Shown piece after piece: positions 14,633 to 23,848 of a stretch of 64,000 bases of DNA; positions within the stretch are counted from its first letter, which is position 1, and every line of letters begins with the position of its first letter. A model generated the notes under the pieces. That model ran no database searches and had not been told where the DNA came from. It saw only the letters and a program-made list of their open reading frames with translations. Origin of the DNA: Desulfomonilaceae bacterium (GTDB lineage: Bacteria > Desulfobacterota > Desulfomonilia > Desulfomonilales > Desulfomonilaceae); NCBI GenBank assembly GCA_041662605.1, contig JBAZSD010000019.1, positions 17,747-81,746 on the forward strand. Direction: 5' to 3'. Made by a program: the position numbers and the translations under genes.

Positions 14633-15967
14633 TCAATAGATGTAAGGAAAAAATTTCCAAGTCCGACTCTTGTATTCCTGGTAGTCTGGATAACGTACCT
14701 GTAGGCCCCCCTCCTCTTTCCAGGCTTTTAGCGCATAAAGAGCTGTCATGGTCACCCAAAGAGGAAAACACCACCTGCTTCCCCAATAGATTACGTAACC
14801 TAGAAAAGCGAATATAACCGCTGTGTACATAGGATGCCTAACTCGAGAATAAATTCCTGATTTAATCAAGGTTCCACTGCGACGAGGCGCTGCAAATACT
14901 CTGAAATTTCTTCCCAGTTCCCTATACGCCAGATAAGCGGCAAAAAAACCACCAATACCCAGTATTGCCCCGATCCACCTTTGAGGATCCGAAACGTCAC
15001 GGACCATATACCACTTTTCGATAGGGGCCAACACCAACATGAGAAACTCTGTGATCACATACCCGACTGATATGGCTTTATAGTCTTTGCCCCTACCGCT
15101 AGTGTCTCGACTCGATCGTGTCAAGCCAAAGGGACCCTGTCGGGTTGTTCCCCTACTTAGCAACATGTAGTAGAGCAATCCCCAGTGCAAGTTATACACC
15201 GTCTCAAAGCCCATGCGTCGTAACATCACAGTAACCAATGGTGATCTGTGCCCTGAAAAGCACATTACCAAAACAGGGCGATCTTTAGGATGACCTGACG
15301 CCGCGTCATAAAGCCCGAGCCCCCACGGATAATTTTCCGCTCCATTTAATCTGTTCCATTGGAACTCAGCCCTGGTTCTTACATCTACAATCCATGTATC
15401 TTGAGGCAATTTATGAGCTTTCCAGGGTGACAAAGGCTTGGCGCCGGCTGACATGGTGATCACTTCAGCTCCAAGGATGAGCCCTAGAAGTCGAAAAATG
15501 ATTCCAGACTTTTGAGCATGCGTCGGATTAGGCGGATCAACCTCTGAATCGAGATGATGCAATATAAGATATGTTTGCGCTATGAATACAGTGAACAGGG
15601 CTACCCAAATCACCCAAACCAACCATGAACTGGTCAACATGGTCACAGTAAAAGTCAGTAGCAAAATCGCTGATGTGAGGGGGTGTAAGAGAAGTTCTCC
15701 GTGCACCTGGGACAAAACGTCAACGTTTCTACCGGAAAAAGGCACGTAAATCAAATAGGTTACAAGCTCAAGAACTGAGACTAGAAACAACAGAATTCCC
15801 AGCAATCCGGAAAAAACAGCAGCACCAAATCCTAATGTTCCCAAGCGGCTGAAGGAAAAATCCCCTTGATACCATGCCGATACCACCCAGCACAGCGCCA
15901 GGGAATAAAAAATACCGACCAAAGGACGCCGAATTTCGTATTTTTCAATAAGTTTGAGTAGATTCAA
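14633..15967 (-). CDS. Membrane rhodanese fused to isoprenylcysteine methyltransferase-like domain
   Basis: This 444-residue protein has three parts. The N-terminal 170 residues hold about four membrane helices (IFYSLALCWVVSAWY, FSGLLGILLFLVSVLELV). A rhodanese-like domain follows (TWIVDVRTRAEFQWNRLNGA) with an active-site loop VMCFSGHRSP and nucleophile Cys236. The C-terminal 150 residues form an isoprenylcysteine/phospholipid methyltransferase-like membrane domain (SRVRHPMYTAVIFAFLGYV, then EEGGLQVRYPDYQEYKSRT). That last domain binds S-adenosylmethionine in its family. The combination is unusual and its substrate is unknown. It is transcribed toward the HAD gene. Confidence 0.8.
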   Translation of the reverse strand: MNLLKLIEKYEIRRPLVGIFYSLALCWVVSAWYQGDFSFSRLGTLGFGAAVFSGLLGILLFLVSVLELVTYLIYVPFSGRNVDVLSQVHGELLLHPLTSAILLLTFTVTMLTSSWLVWVIWVALFTVFIAQTYLILHHLDSEVDPPNPTHAQKSGIIFRLLGLILGAEVITMSAGAKPLSPWKAHKLPQDTWIVDVRTRAEFQWNRLNGAENYPWGLGLYDAASGHPKDRPVLVMCFSGHRSPLVTVMLRRMGFETVYNLHWGLLYYMLLSRGTTRQGPFGLTRSSRDTSGRGKDYKAISVGYVITEFLMLVLAPIEKWYMVRDVSDPQRWIGAILGIGGFFAAYLAYRELGRNFRVFAAPRRSGTLIKSGIYSRVRHPMYTAVIFAFLGYVIYWGSRWCFPLWVTMTALYALKAWKEEGGLQVRYPDYQEYKSRTWKFFPYIY

Positions 15968-15999
15968 GACTTCCGTATATGATCACAAAAGGAAGAAAC

Positions 16000-16025
16000 G
16001 GCCTGAATCAATTTTGATTCAGGCC
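16000..16025 (-). terminator. rpsU terminator hairpin
   Basis: GGCCTGAATCA and TGATTCAGGCC form a perfect 11-bp stem with a four-base loop. It lies 38 bases after the rpsU stop. On the minus strand it is followed by GTTTCTTCC, a weak U-tract; on the plus strand by TTATATTTT. Confidence 0.8.
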
Positions 16026-16062
16026 TTATATTTTCTTGGGACTGCAGAAATGGTCCCTTTCA

Positions 16063-16263
16063 CTACCTTGTTCGCATTCTTCTGAGTTTCTTTAGAAGTC
16101 GCTTTCTAGCCGCCATAGCTTTTCTTTTCTTCTTCACGCTGGGCTTTTCGTATGCGCGACGTTTTTTGGTCTCGGTCAGGACGCCAGATTTCTGGACCTG
16201 TTTCTTAAATCTTCTCAAAGCATTTTCAAAGGGTTCGTCTTCCTTAACATAAACTCCCGGCAT
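16063..16263 (-). CDS. rpsU: 30S ribosomal protein S21
   Basis: The 66-residue basic protein starts MPGVYVKEDEPFENALRRFK at ATG 16263, with GAAAGGAGC upstream. The core is the S21 signature (KKQVQKSGVLTE, KKRRAYEKPSVKKKRK) and an Arg/Lys-rich tail ending RRMRTR. It binds the 16S rRNA platform near the anti-Shine-Dalgarno region and takes part in initiation. It is monocistronic here with its own terminator. Confidence 0.95.
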   Translation of the reverse strand: MPGVYVKEDEPFENALRRFKKQVQKSGVLTETKKRRAYEKPSVKKKRKAMAARKRLLKKLRRMRTR

Positions 16264-16649
16264 TCTAAGAAGCTCCTTTCGTTCAATAAAAAACACTACA
16301 GACGAATCTAAGACTATCAAATCATGCTGGGACCTTCAGGAACAATGTGATTACTATATCCCAACATCAGTTTAGACGTCTATGAACGTTTTGAGTTGTA
16401 AAACGTGCCTACTTGTTCACCAGAGATGGAGGACAAGCGTGGAAACTTTATCTATGAATTTTAATATTGATGGATATTATGGATGGAAGTATCAAATCCC
16501 TTCGTTTCAGTGAAGCCACGCTAATCAGCCGATACTTTGGCTCACCTATATGGTGTTTCGGAGAGAACTCCATGGGGAATAATCACTATAATCCCAAATA
16601 TTAAACAACTAGCTCCGGGAGGTCAAGAGAAAAATTCCCGCTCCAACAG
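16264..16649. other. Intergenic region upstream of rpsU, no gene seen
   Basis: It separates rpsU (minus strand) from the orotate phosphoribosyltransferase-like gene stop. It must contain the rpsU promoter. I see AT-rich stretches but no convincing -35/-10 pair, hairpin or open frame. Confidence 0.4.
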
Positions 16650-17402
16650 CTACTTCCTGAAACTCATAAGAGCTACCTGCTCCTGTGCCAGTCTGTCCTG
16701 AAACGAAACCGGATCGGCAAGATAATCCCGAATTATCTCCCATTCCGCCGGATTCAAAATTCCTTTCAGAAGATCCAGACCCATGCTCTTGAAAGGTATA
16801 AGACTCACGATACTGAACCCTGCCGATTCAGCGGCTTGAGTCGCCCCCTGTTCACGGTCTATGAGCACCAGAGCTTTCCTGCAAGATACGTCCTTCAAGC
16901 CTCGCGTCCTTATCTCATGCTTGATTTGTTCAAAGGCTACCAGTTTACTATCAAACCTTGTGACAAGGTCATCTACCAAAGCTAGGGTGTCCCCCTCGTG
17001 GATCTCTCCTTCCACGAGAGTATGTTCACCATATTGCGTTATGGTCTCCCTAAAATCTTCTACAGATTTGACCCCTTCAATCTTTCGTGTAAAACCTCCC
17101 GGCATCTTTCCGGCAAGGCTCATACCAGCCACTATGGGAACCCCCGCCATGGCTATGCCAATGAACCGTTTAACCTCAGGAGCCTCGTACATAGCCATTT
17201 TAGCCATGGCTCCACAGACTTCTGCAAAGACTTCAGGATAAGAAATTAATGGACGAAGCTGTATGTAAAGAGGACTGTAAAGGCCGGATATAAGCGTCCA
17301 TCCATCCGGTTTATCCCTGTAAAACGTTCTGATCATCCGGTTCTCATACAACAGGCCCAGGATCCTTCGGGCTATTTCCGGTTTCTCTTCAATCCATGAC
17401 AT
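16650..17402 (-). CDS. Orotate phosphoribosyltransferase-like protein
   Basis: The 250-residue protein has the type I phosphoribosyltransferase fold. The N-terminal hood includes SGLYSPLYIQLRPLISYPE, the middle has GIAMAGVPIVAGMSL and GGFTRKIEG, and the PRPP loop is TLALVDDLVTRFDSK. True PyrE usually has VDDVITTGGS there; the TRFDS variant changes the loop residues that contact the diphosphate. It may be an orotate enzyme of a divergent type (fused or long PyrE family) or a related transferase. It has no pyrimidine gene neighbours. Confidence 0.75.
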   Translation of the reverse strand: MSWIEEKPEIARRILGLLYENRMIRTFYRDKPDGWTLISGLYSPLYIQLRPLISYPEVFAEVCGAMAKMAMYEAPEVKRFIGIAMAGVPIVAGMSLAGKMPGGFTRKIEGVKSVEDFRETITQYGEHTLVEGEIHEGDTLALVDDLVTRFDSKLVAFEQIKHEIRTRGLKDVSCRKALVLIDREQGATQAAESAGFSIVSLIPFKSMGLDLLKGILNPAEWEIIRDYLADPVSFQDRLAQEQVALMSFRK

Positions 17403-17513
17403 GGCGGCCTCCGTATCCAGGCTTAAGATTCCTCAAGTTGACTAGTTACATACAATATATTATTTTTGAAGCGCTAAGAATAGCAAGACAGATTGAATTT
17501 TAAGGAACTTTTT

Positions 17514-19103
17514 ATGCTGCAAGGCAAAGACGTACTAGTTGTTGGAGCCCGAGAAGGGGGCTATGGGTCATCTATTGGTAGGGCCATGACCCGTGCCGGC
17601 GCTAGAGTTTTCGGGACTTCGCTGGATCCGGAAAACCCCAAGGAGCGAGCCTTTTTTCAGAGCGCGGGAATTACGCTCCTTCCAATCCCTCTAAGGTTTG
17701 ACAGCGACCGCCGAAATTCAGTGTTGAAATCTTTGGGACAAATTCAGGATGCGCTTCGCTCGGAGGGTGTTGAGAGACTGGAGGCCGTCGTTCACACAGT
17801 GGCTGGTGGTTTCCCAAGACAACCCTCGGTAATGAAAGCCGTTGGTCAGATATTGAAAGGCCAGGAGACATTTAACCGTATGGCGACCGCTGTCAAGCGT
17901 AATGTCTATTACGTCAACGCTGGTTCTTTCACGGACCTGGTAGATGGACTAGGAGCTTTGTTGGGAGCCGATACACATTTGACGGCGCTTACATATAGAG
18001 GTGACTTGCCCTATTTCATAACTGAAACCAAGGCTTATCTTGAGAGGCTTTCCGAGCGGATGGCGCGTGAAGGGAAACGTACTCTGGTAGCGGCTCTGCC
18101 TGAAGCATGGACCCAATCGTCACAGTTTTTCACGGGAATTGAACTTGCCGTCATATACCATTATTTGACTGAGCTGAAGCCCATTGATTCGTTTGATACT
18201 GACATTGAACCTTCTTTCCGATCAATGGAAAAATCATTGTCTTCAGTGGACAATGCTGAGGAGCTTATGAAATGGATTGACGCCAGGCTTCACGCCCGGT
18301 GGAGATCCATCGTAGAAACAGCCAATGTTCTTGATCTTAACGAGTTCGTGACCGGGTTATTTGCCGAAATGAGAGCCGATGGATCCTTTGCAATATTGAG
18401 AAGGGCGGTTGAGATCATTTCAGACTTTGTCAGGGAAGCTTCTGGAACAATTTTCGTTAAAAAATTCCTCGTTTCCGGCGCCTACTCCGCCGGTGATGTG
18501 AGGCAGGTAAAGTATAGGGATTTGAGTGGAAAAACTGACATAGGATTGGCGTCCACAAGACCGCCCAAAATTCCCAAAACATCCTGTGACACGAAATGGC
18601 TGAAGTTTGAGAAGTCGGAAATCGCCAAGACTCTCAATATGTACGGCCCTAATTTCTTGTTTCTGGACAGGGTAATAATGGAAGACGGGGAACTTCGTGA
18701 GGGCATGCTCGGTTTTGCTCGCTACACTGTGCCTACTCCCGAGCAAAACCCCTTAATGAAAGAGCATTTTGTAAACATGCCGGTTTTTGGTGGACATCTT
18801 CAGATGGAGGCGGTCGCGCAATTTGCCGCTTTCATGGTCTTACGACTGCTGAAAACGCCACGGGTGTTCCCAATCCTCACGGGGACAGCATTTCCCGACC
18901 TGAATACGATGGCCCCTCCTGGAGAGACTCTAACCATAGTAGGACGAATTAGCATGCGTGACAAACGGGACTTGGTTCTGGAGGCCTTTATTGAAAACAG
19001 GTTTGCCCGCACTTATGGAACGATAAAAGGTATGGTTTTAAATGAAAGGCTTGTCAAAAAAATGCTTGCTTCTTTTGACTCAGGGGGATCAGATACTGAC
19101 TGA
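17514..19103 (+). CDS. SDR-like domain fused to a FabZ-like hotdog dehydratase
   Basis: The start is placed at ATG 17514, which has AAGGA six bases upstream; a TTG at 17493 is the alternative. The protein has about 529 residues. Its N-terminal 250 residues resemble an enoyl-ACP reductase-type short-chain dehydrogenase (VLVVGAREGGYGSSIGRAMT, then VVHTVAGGF and NVYYVNAGSFTDLVDG). The C-terminal 150 residues form a FabA/FabZ hotdog: FLFLDRVIMEDG, then KEHFVNMPVFGGHLQMEAVA with His near 417 and Glu near 432 in the catalytic places. It could perform reduction and dehydration on one acyl chain in fatty acid or lipid synthesis. I know no standard name for the fusion. Confidence 0.75.
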   Translation: MLQGKDVLVVGAREGGYGSSIGRAMTRAGARVFGTSLDPENPKERAFFQSAGITLLPIPLRFDSDRRNSVLKSLGQIQDALRSEGVERLEAVVHTVAGGFPRQPSVMKAVGQILKGQETFNRMATAVKRNVYYVNAGSFTDLVDGLGALLGADTHLTALTYRGDLPYFITETKAYLERLSERMAREGKRTLVAALPEAWTQSSQFFTGIELAVIYHYLTELKPIDSFDTDIEPSFRSMEKSLSSVDNAEELMKWIDARLHARWRSIVETANVLDLNEFVTGLFAEMRADGSFAILRRAVEIISDFVREASGTIFVKKFLVSGAYSAGDVRQVKYRDLSGKTDIGLASTRPPKIPKTSCDTKWLKFEKSEIAKTLNMYGPNFLFLDRVIMEDGELREGMLGFARYTVPTPEQNPLMKEHFVNMPVFGGHLQMEAVAQFAAFMVLRLLKTPRVFPILTGTAFPDLNTMAPPGETLTIVGRISMRDKRDLVLEAFIENRFARTYGTIKGMVLNERLVKKMLASFDSGGSDTD

Positions 19104-19209
19104 TCAGTTGACATTCTAGTCCGGTATTTCTCGCATGCTTCAACTGCGATTGAACTGATCAAGCGTTTAGACCTGGATTCTTTCAGGCAGCTTAAAGTGG
19201 AAAGAGACA

Positions 19210-20268
19210 ATGACTGCGCAACGGTGGGATATCACTCAATCCCAGGCCAAGCTTGCTGAACTGGCTTCCCTCCTTGAAGGACTGAATCAGAGGAGGTTCC
19301 TTATTCTCTCTCACAACAACCCTGATCCAGATACGCTAGCCGGCGCTTTTGGGTTTTCTTACCTTCTTCAGAAAAAATTCAACATCAAATGCGTCATGGG
19401 CTATGGCGGTGTTTTGACCAGGTCGGAAAACAAGGCTATGGTCACTAGGTTGAGGATTCCAACGACCAGACTGCGTTTGCAAGATTTGTCCCCATACCGA
19501 ACAATAGCGCTGATCGACGGGCAGCCTTTGACAGGTAACAATCTGATGGTGACGAGATCACATCTTCCTTTAATAGTTGTAGATCATCACCCGTTACGAA
19601 AGCAGTCACTGAAATCCAAATTCCACGATGTCCGCCCTGATTATGGTTCTACATCGTCAATAATTGCCGAATACCTCATGGCGGCAGAGTTGACACCATC
19701 CCGAGCAGTAGCAACCGCATTATTGTACGGCATAAAAACTGACACAAATTCGCTGATAAGAAGCTGTTGCAAGGCTGACCATTTCGCTTTTAATTATCTT
19801 TCCACACTCTCGAATCCTAGAGTCCTAGGTGCGATAGAGAAGCCCCCTCTCCCCATAAATTACTTCCGTGATTTTCAGAAAGGACTTTCGAATACGCTAG
19901 TTTTCCGAGACGTCGCCTGTTCTTTAATAGGAAGGGTCAAAACGGACTCCATCATTCCGGAACTTGCGGATTTGTTGTTAAGAATCGAAGGAGTGACATG
20001 GTCTTTGTGCATGGGTGAGTTTGAAGAAATGATGCTTATATCGTTGAGGTCAAAAGCCAGAACACAGCAAGCCGGAGCAGTGTTAGGAAAACTTGTGGGG
20101 AAAACCGGATCCGCCGGGGGTCACAGGGAAATGGCTGGAGGCCAAATTCCGTTGGTTAACTTGAGCGATCAACAAAAAAGCCAATTGCCATCCAAATTAA
20201 TCATGAAATTCCTCAAATTGCTAAAAAGGGAAAATGCAAATCCAAAGCCCTTGGTCCGAAGCGACTAA
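19210..20268 (+). CDS. DHH-family phosphoesterase (NrnA-like)
   Basis: The 352-residue protein has the DHH core motifs: SHNNPDPDTLAGAFGF (motif I), ALIDGQPL (motif II), VVDHHPLRKQS near residue 123 (the DHH signature) and GIKTDTNSL (motif IV). The C-terminal DHHA1 substrate domain has GKTGSAGGHREMAGGQ. Family members hydrolyse short oligoribonucleotides, pAp or cyclic dinucleotide products. Motif I has HNNPD rather than the more usual HxNPDxD, so activity should be close to normal. It follows the SDR-hotdog gene by 106 bases and converges with the hydroxyacid dehydrogenase. Confidence 0.88.
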   Translation: MTAQRWDITQSQAKLAELASLLEGLNQRRFLILSHNNPDPDTLAGAFGFSYLLQKKFNIKCVMGYGGVLTRSENKAMVTRLRIPTTRLRLQDLSPYRTIALIDGQPLTGNNLMVTRSHLPLIVVDHHPLRKQSLKSKFHDVRPDYGSTSSIIAEYLMAAELTPSRAVATALLYGIKTDTNSLIRSCCKADHFAFNYLSTLSNPRVLGAIEKPPLPINYFRDFQKGLSNTLVFRDVACSLIGRVKTDSIIPELADLLLRIEGVTWSLCMGEFEEMMLISLRSKARTQQAGAVLGKLVGKTGSAGGHREMAGGQIPLVNLSDQQKSQLPSKLIMKFLKLLKRENANPKPLVRSD

Positions 20269-20299
20269 GATTGACCTTATATGGAAATTCGCCAGAAAA

Positions 20300-21268
20300 T
20301 CAATTGTTTGTGGAAACCGCGTCGAGATTTACACAATAATTCGGAGTTTCATTTCGAGACAACCTAATTATATTCTCCCTGACCTGCTCCCCAATCGCCA
20401 CGTAATTCTGTCTCGTCACACCAGCGACATGGGGAGTCGCTAGTACATTGCTCATGCCAAGAAGAGGATGATGTGGATCGACCGGTTCCGTGGCAAAAAC
20501 ATCCAATCCCGCCCCTGCTATTGAGCCGTCTCTAAGGGCGGAGATCAAATCCTCCTCGTTTATTACCGGTCCACGAGATACGTTGATTACAAAAGCGGAG
20601 TTCTTCATTGTTTCGAAGAGTTTTCTGTCAAAAAGATTACGCGTCGCATCGGTGAGAATTACGGTCGACACGACAAAATCGGATTCCGCCGCCATCTCTA
20701 AAATGTCCGTTGGCTTACCAGCCCTTCTGATTCCGATTTCTTTTTCCAGTTCTGTGTCAGGTGTTTTTCTTGACACATCTACAACCATTCCCAATGGAAT
20801 TAAACGACGTGCCAGCGCTCGACCTACCTTGCCTAAACCAACTATTAGCGCTGTTTTCCCGAACAGCGCTTCCCCCATAGGGGAACCGCAGACTCCTTTT
20901 TTCAGAGAGTCAAAACACTGATTAATCTTTCGAGAAACTCCCATCATGAGAAAAACGGCGTGTTCCGCCGTCGATTCAGCATTCGGAGTAACGTCACCCG
21001 GAACATTGCAGACAAGTATGCCCATTTCTGAAGCCGCTCCAACATCAACGCCCTCAAGTCCAACACCCCACTGCTGCACCAGCTTCACAGTCCCGCTGTC
21101 CATTACTGACCGTTCTACTCTTGTCATAAGGGGTATCAGCACGTTAGCGTCCCTGCTTTCTTTCGGTAAGTCTTCATCTGGACAACTCATGACTTTATGC
21201 TCAGGCAGTAATTTTGACAAAAGCTGAACTGATTCAGCAAAGGTAGTCCCACAAAACAAAATTTTCAT
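20300..21268 (-). CDS. D-isomer-specific 2-hydroxyacid dehydrogenase
   Basis: The 322-residue NAD-dependent enzyme has a Rossmann motif (ALIVGLGKVGRALARRLIP) and the conserved C-terminal pattern: INVSRGPVINEEDLISAL (Arg), GLDVFATEPV (Glu) and LATPHVAGVT (catalytic His). The closest type is phosphoglycerate-dehydrogenase-like, but the C-terminal ACT domain of SerA is absent, so glyoxylate/hydroxypyruvate or another 2-oxoacid is equally likely. A good ribosome site (AGGAAGG-type) precedes ATG 21268. Confidence 0.9.
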   Translation of the reverse strand: MKILFCGTTFAESVQLLSKLLPEHKVMSCPDEDLPKESRDANVLIPLMTRVERSVMDSGTVKLVQQWGVGLEGVDVGAASEMGILVCNVPGDVTPNAESTAEHAVFLMMGVSRKINQCFDSLKKGVCGSPMGEALFGKTALIVGLGKVGRALARRLIPLGMVVDVSRKTPDTELEKEIGIRRAGKPTDILEMAAESDFVVSTVILTDATRNLFDRKLFETMKNSAFVINVSRGPVINEEDLISALRDGSIAGAGLDVFATEPVDPHHPLLGMSNVLATPHVAGVTRQNYVAIGEQVRENIIRLSRNETPNYCVNLDAVSTNN

Positions 21269-21315
21269 ACCCTTCCTCTCATTCGTCGTAATCCGGCTGA
21301 ATTAATGCGTCCCTG

Positions 21316-21750
21316 TTAATACCGCCCTATCTCCGTGTAAGTAAAACCTGGGCTTCCATCTATAGGACAAACATTTGCGTCGAGGTAGGCTGTGATTGGA
21401 AATAACGGACAAGTGTTTCCTGGAACTAGAAACCTGGGAAGTTCCATCCCGAGTAATTCAGATCTTCCATTTCCATATCTCTTTGCCAAAAGAGGTTCTC
21501 CTGAGGAAGGCGCTCCCGGATCTATCGGGATTTTAATGTTCCGGATCTGACGATTCCTTTCACAGACAACTATAATACTTTGAATGTTGTGAGCCTGGTC
21601 AACTCCATCAGCGCCCTGAATAAGGCGTCCCCTGTAACCGCAATTGACACATGAGAGTTCCAAAACAGCAACCTCAGATTGGACGCTCATTGGAAACAGG
21701 AAAAGGGACACCATCACGACAACCGGAAGAAAGCGACTTCGATTAACCAT
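21316..21750 (-). CDS. Secreted small Cys-containing protein, unknown family
   Basis: The 144-residue protein begins with a clear signal peptide (FLPVVVMVSLFLFPMSVQSE). The mature part has CVNCGYRG, then VVCERNR, then NTCPLF and NVCPIDG, i.e. a CxxC pair and three further cysteines, as in a small zinc-ribbon or disulfide-bonded periplasmic protein. The frame and start look real. It lies between the hydroxyacid dehydrogenase and dxr. I do not recognise the family. Confidence 0.7.
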   Translation of the reverse strand: MVNRSRFLPVVVMVSLFLFPMSVQSEVAVLELSCVNCGYRGRLIQGADGVDQAHNIQSIIVVCERNRQIRNIKIPIDPGAPSSGEPLLAKRYGNGRSELLGMELPRFLVPGNTCPLFPITAYLDANVCPIDGSPGFTYTEIGRY

Positions 21751-21854
21751 CTCTGTTTACCGTTCCCACCTTTTAAGAAATTGTTGCGCTGAGTGGTTTT
21801 TTTATATGTCTTGAGGATAGAAATCAATAGGCTGTTTTAAAAAACAGATCGCCA

Positions 21855-23021
21855 TCAAATCGGTCTGTCCCACTTTGTATGGACTGTCTTTTTTACTTCA
21901 TCATGAAATTGCTCTATGTCGTCGAGCGAAACCAGACTCGAACAGGGAATCGAATCCAAGGCGTCGAGACAAATCCTGGCTATTGATGAAAAGGGTATAC
22001 GGCCTCTCAGAAACAATTCGACAGCCACTTCATCAGCAGCGTTCAATATCACAGGACTTACGGTCTCATTGTATAACAGGGAGTCATATGCCGCCTTGAG
22101 TAGAGGAAACTTCTCCATGTCGGGTTTCTCGAATGTAAAAGCCTCGATCTTTGTAAAATCGAGAGGCATGGTTCCAGAGCAAATTCGACGCGGAAAACCC
22201 AGAGCATAACTAATAGGGACCTTCATGTCGGTTGCCCCGATTTGAGCTAATATCGAACCATCCGTGAATTCCACCATTGAATGCACCAGACTTTGTGGAT
22301 GAATCACAACCTCAATCTTTTCGGGTCGAACATCGAAAAGCCAACGGGTTTCTATAACCTCCAGGCCCTTGTTCATAAGTGTGGCGCTATCCACTGTGAC
22401 CTTGGGGCCCATTTTCCACCGGGGATGGTTCAAGGTTTCTTCTTTCGTGACATTGAGCATGTCTTCCGGCGTTTTTCGCAGAAACGGCCCTCCAGACGCA
22501 GTGAGCAATATTCTTTGGACTTTGTGATCCGTATACCCCTGGAGGCACTGAAAAATAGCTGACTCCTCGGAATCCACCGGCGTTAGTGAAATATTGGAAT
22601 CCCGAACCTGTTCCATGAAAATTCCGCCGGCCATAACCAAAACTTCTTTTGTAGCCAAGGCTAAATCCTTGCCGGCAGAAACGGTCTTGAATGCGGGACG
22701 CAAGCCCACACTACCAGGAAGGGCCCCTACAACCAGATCAGCGGCGTCAAAGGTAGCCGCGGCGCTGAGTCCCTCATGACCAAAAAGCATTTCAGTCGAT
22801 TCGGACAGGTCTTTTACACGATCACGAAGTTTGTTTAGAACCTTTTCGTTGGGAACAGATATCAGGCAGGGGCGGAATTCCCGAACCTGAGACTCTATTA
22901 GGTCTACGTTTGAACCGGTAGCCAGGGCTACAATTTCTAGAGAATCAGGATTGCATCGAACTACATCGAGAGCTTGAACCCCAATTGACCCGGTTGATCC
23001 AAGAATCGAAATTCGTTTCAT
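21855..23021 (-). CDS. dxr: 1-deoxy-D-xylulose 5-phosphate reductoisomerase
   Basis: The 388-residue enzyme converts DXP to 2-C-methyl-D-erythritol 4-phosphate with NADPH, the committed step of the MEP isoprenoid pathway. The NADPH motif is RISILGSTGSIGVQALDV. The metal and substrate residues are in ATKEVLVMAGG, PVDSEESAIFQCLQG and GPKVTVDSATLMNKGLEVIE. Its ATG overlaps the cdsA stop by one base (TGATG). It is the last gene of the rpsB-to-dxr operon; the often-following rseP is not present. Confidence 0.97.
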   Translation of the reverse strand: MKRISILGSTGSIGVQALDVVRCNPDSLEIVALATGSNVDLIESQVREFRPCLISVPNEKVLNKLRDRVKDLSESTEMLFGHEGLSAAATFDAADLVVGALPGSVGLRPAFKTVSAGKDLALATKEVLVMAGGIFMEQVRDSNISLTPVDSEESAIFQCLQGYTDHKVQRILLTASGGPFLRKTPEDMLNVTKEETLNHPRWKMGPKVTVDSATLMNKGLEVIETRWLFDVRPEKIEVVIHPQSLVHSMVEFTDGSILAQIGATDMKVPISYALGFPRRICSGTMPLDFTKIEAFTFEKPDMEKFPLLKAAYDSLLYNETVSPVILNAADEVAVELFLRGRIPFSSIARICLDALDSIPCSSLVSLDDIEQFHDEVKKTVHTKWDRPI

Positions 23022-23830
23022 CAGAAGATCCCATAACCCGAGAAAATCATGAAGTAGAAGACTATAGGAATCGACGGGATGAGACTGTCCGCCCGATCCA
23101 AAACCCCACCATGTCCCGGTATTATTGAACCAAAATCTTTGATTTCAAGCCTTCTCTTCAATGCTGAAGCGCAAAGATCACCCACTGGAGCTACCACCGC
23201 AAGCAGTATAGTCAACTCTAGTAAAGCTCCTAGGGGTGGGAATGATGGGACAATGATTTTCATCAATATCATACCGGCCAAACTTCCAACGAAACCACCT
23301 ATTAACCCCTCAACAGTTTTGGAAGGGCTTACATGAGCGGACAAACGGCGCCTACCGAAGTGTTTTCCCCCGAAATAAGCGCCGGCGTCTCCGAGACACA
23401 CTACGACAAGCGCAAATATGATCCACAAATAACCGGCGTCGGCTCGTCCGATAAGAATGGCATGGGCTAGAGGGATGGTTACGTAAGCGCTGGCGAATAT
23501 CATCTGTGAAACCGATTCAATGGTGTTTTCAATGACATTGTACGAAAAAAGATGAATCGCGAGGATTAAGAGAGGACAAAAAACCACTACACTAGCAATA
23601 GCCGTTATGGGAACAACACAAAAAAGCAGCAGAATTATGATCGTGAGAACCATGAGTAGCGATTTGGCAAAGATTCCTCTTAGGCCCGAAAGTTTTGAAG
23701 CAAGTTCCCAAACAGCAACTAAAGCGAAAGCAGCGACAAGGATTGAAATCCCAGTTGATCCGCCCCATATAAGGGTCGGCAGTATTATCGCCGCCAGCAC
23801 GGCGGCCGCAAGTATCCTTACACCGAGCAT
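23021..23830 (-). CDS. cdsA: Phosphatidate cytidylyltransferase
   Basis: The 269-residue integral membrane enzyme makes CDP-diacylglycerol from phosphatidate and CTP. About eight membrane helices are visible, and the C-terminal family signature is complete: SALKRRLEIKDFGSIIPGHG followed by GVLDRADS. It lies between uppS and dxr as in most deltaproteobacteria. Confidence 0.96.
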   Translation of the reverse strand: MLGVRILAAAVLAAIILPTLIWGGSTGISILVAAFALVAVWELASKLSGLRGIFAKSLLMVLTIIILLLFCVVPITAIASVVVFCPLLILAIHLFSYNVIENTIESVSQMIFASAYVTIPLAHAILIGRADAGYLWIIFALVVVCLGDAGAYFGGKHFGRRRLSAHVSPSKTVEGLIGGFVGSLAGMILMKIIVPSFPPLGALLELTILLAVVAPVGDLCASALKRRLEIKDFGSIIPGHGGVLDRADSLIPSIPIVFYFMIFSGYGIF

Positions 23831-23848
23831 TTGCGTTCCTTGTTAAAC

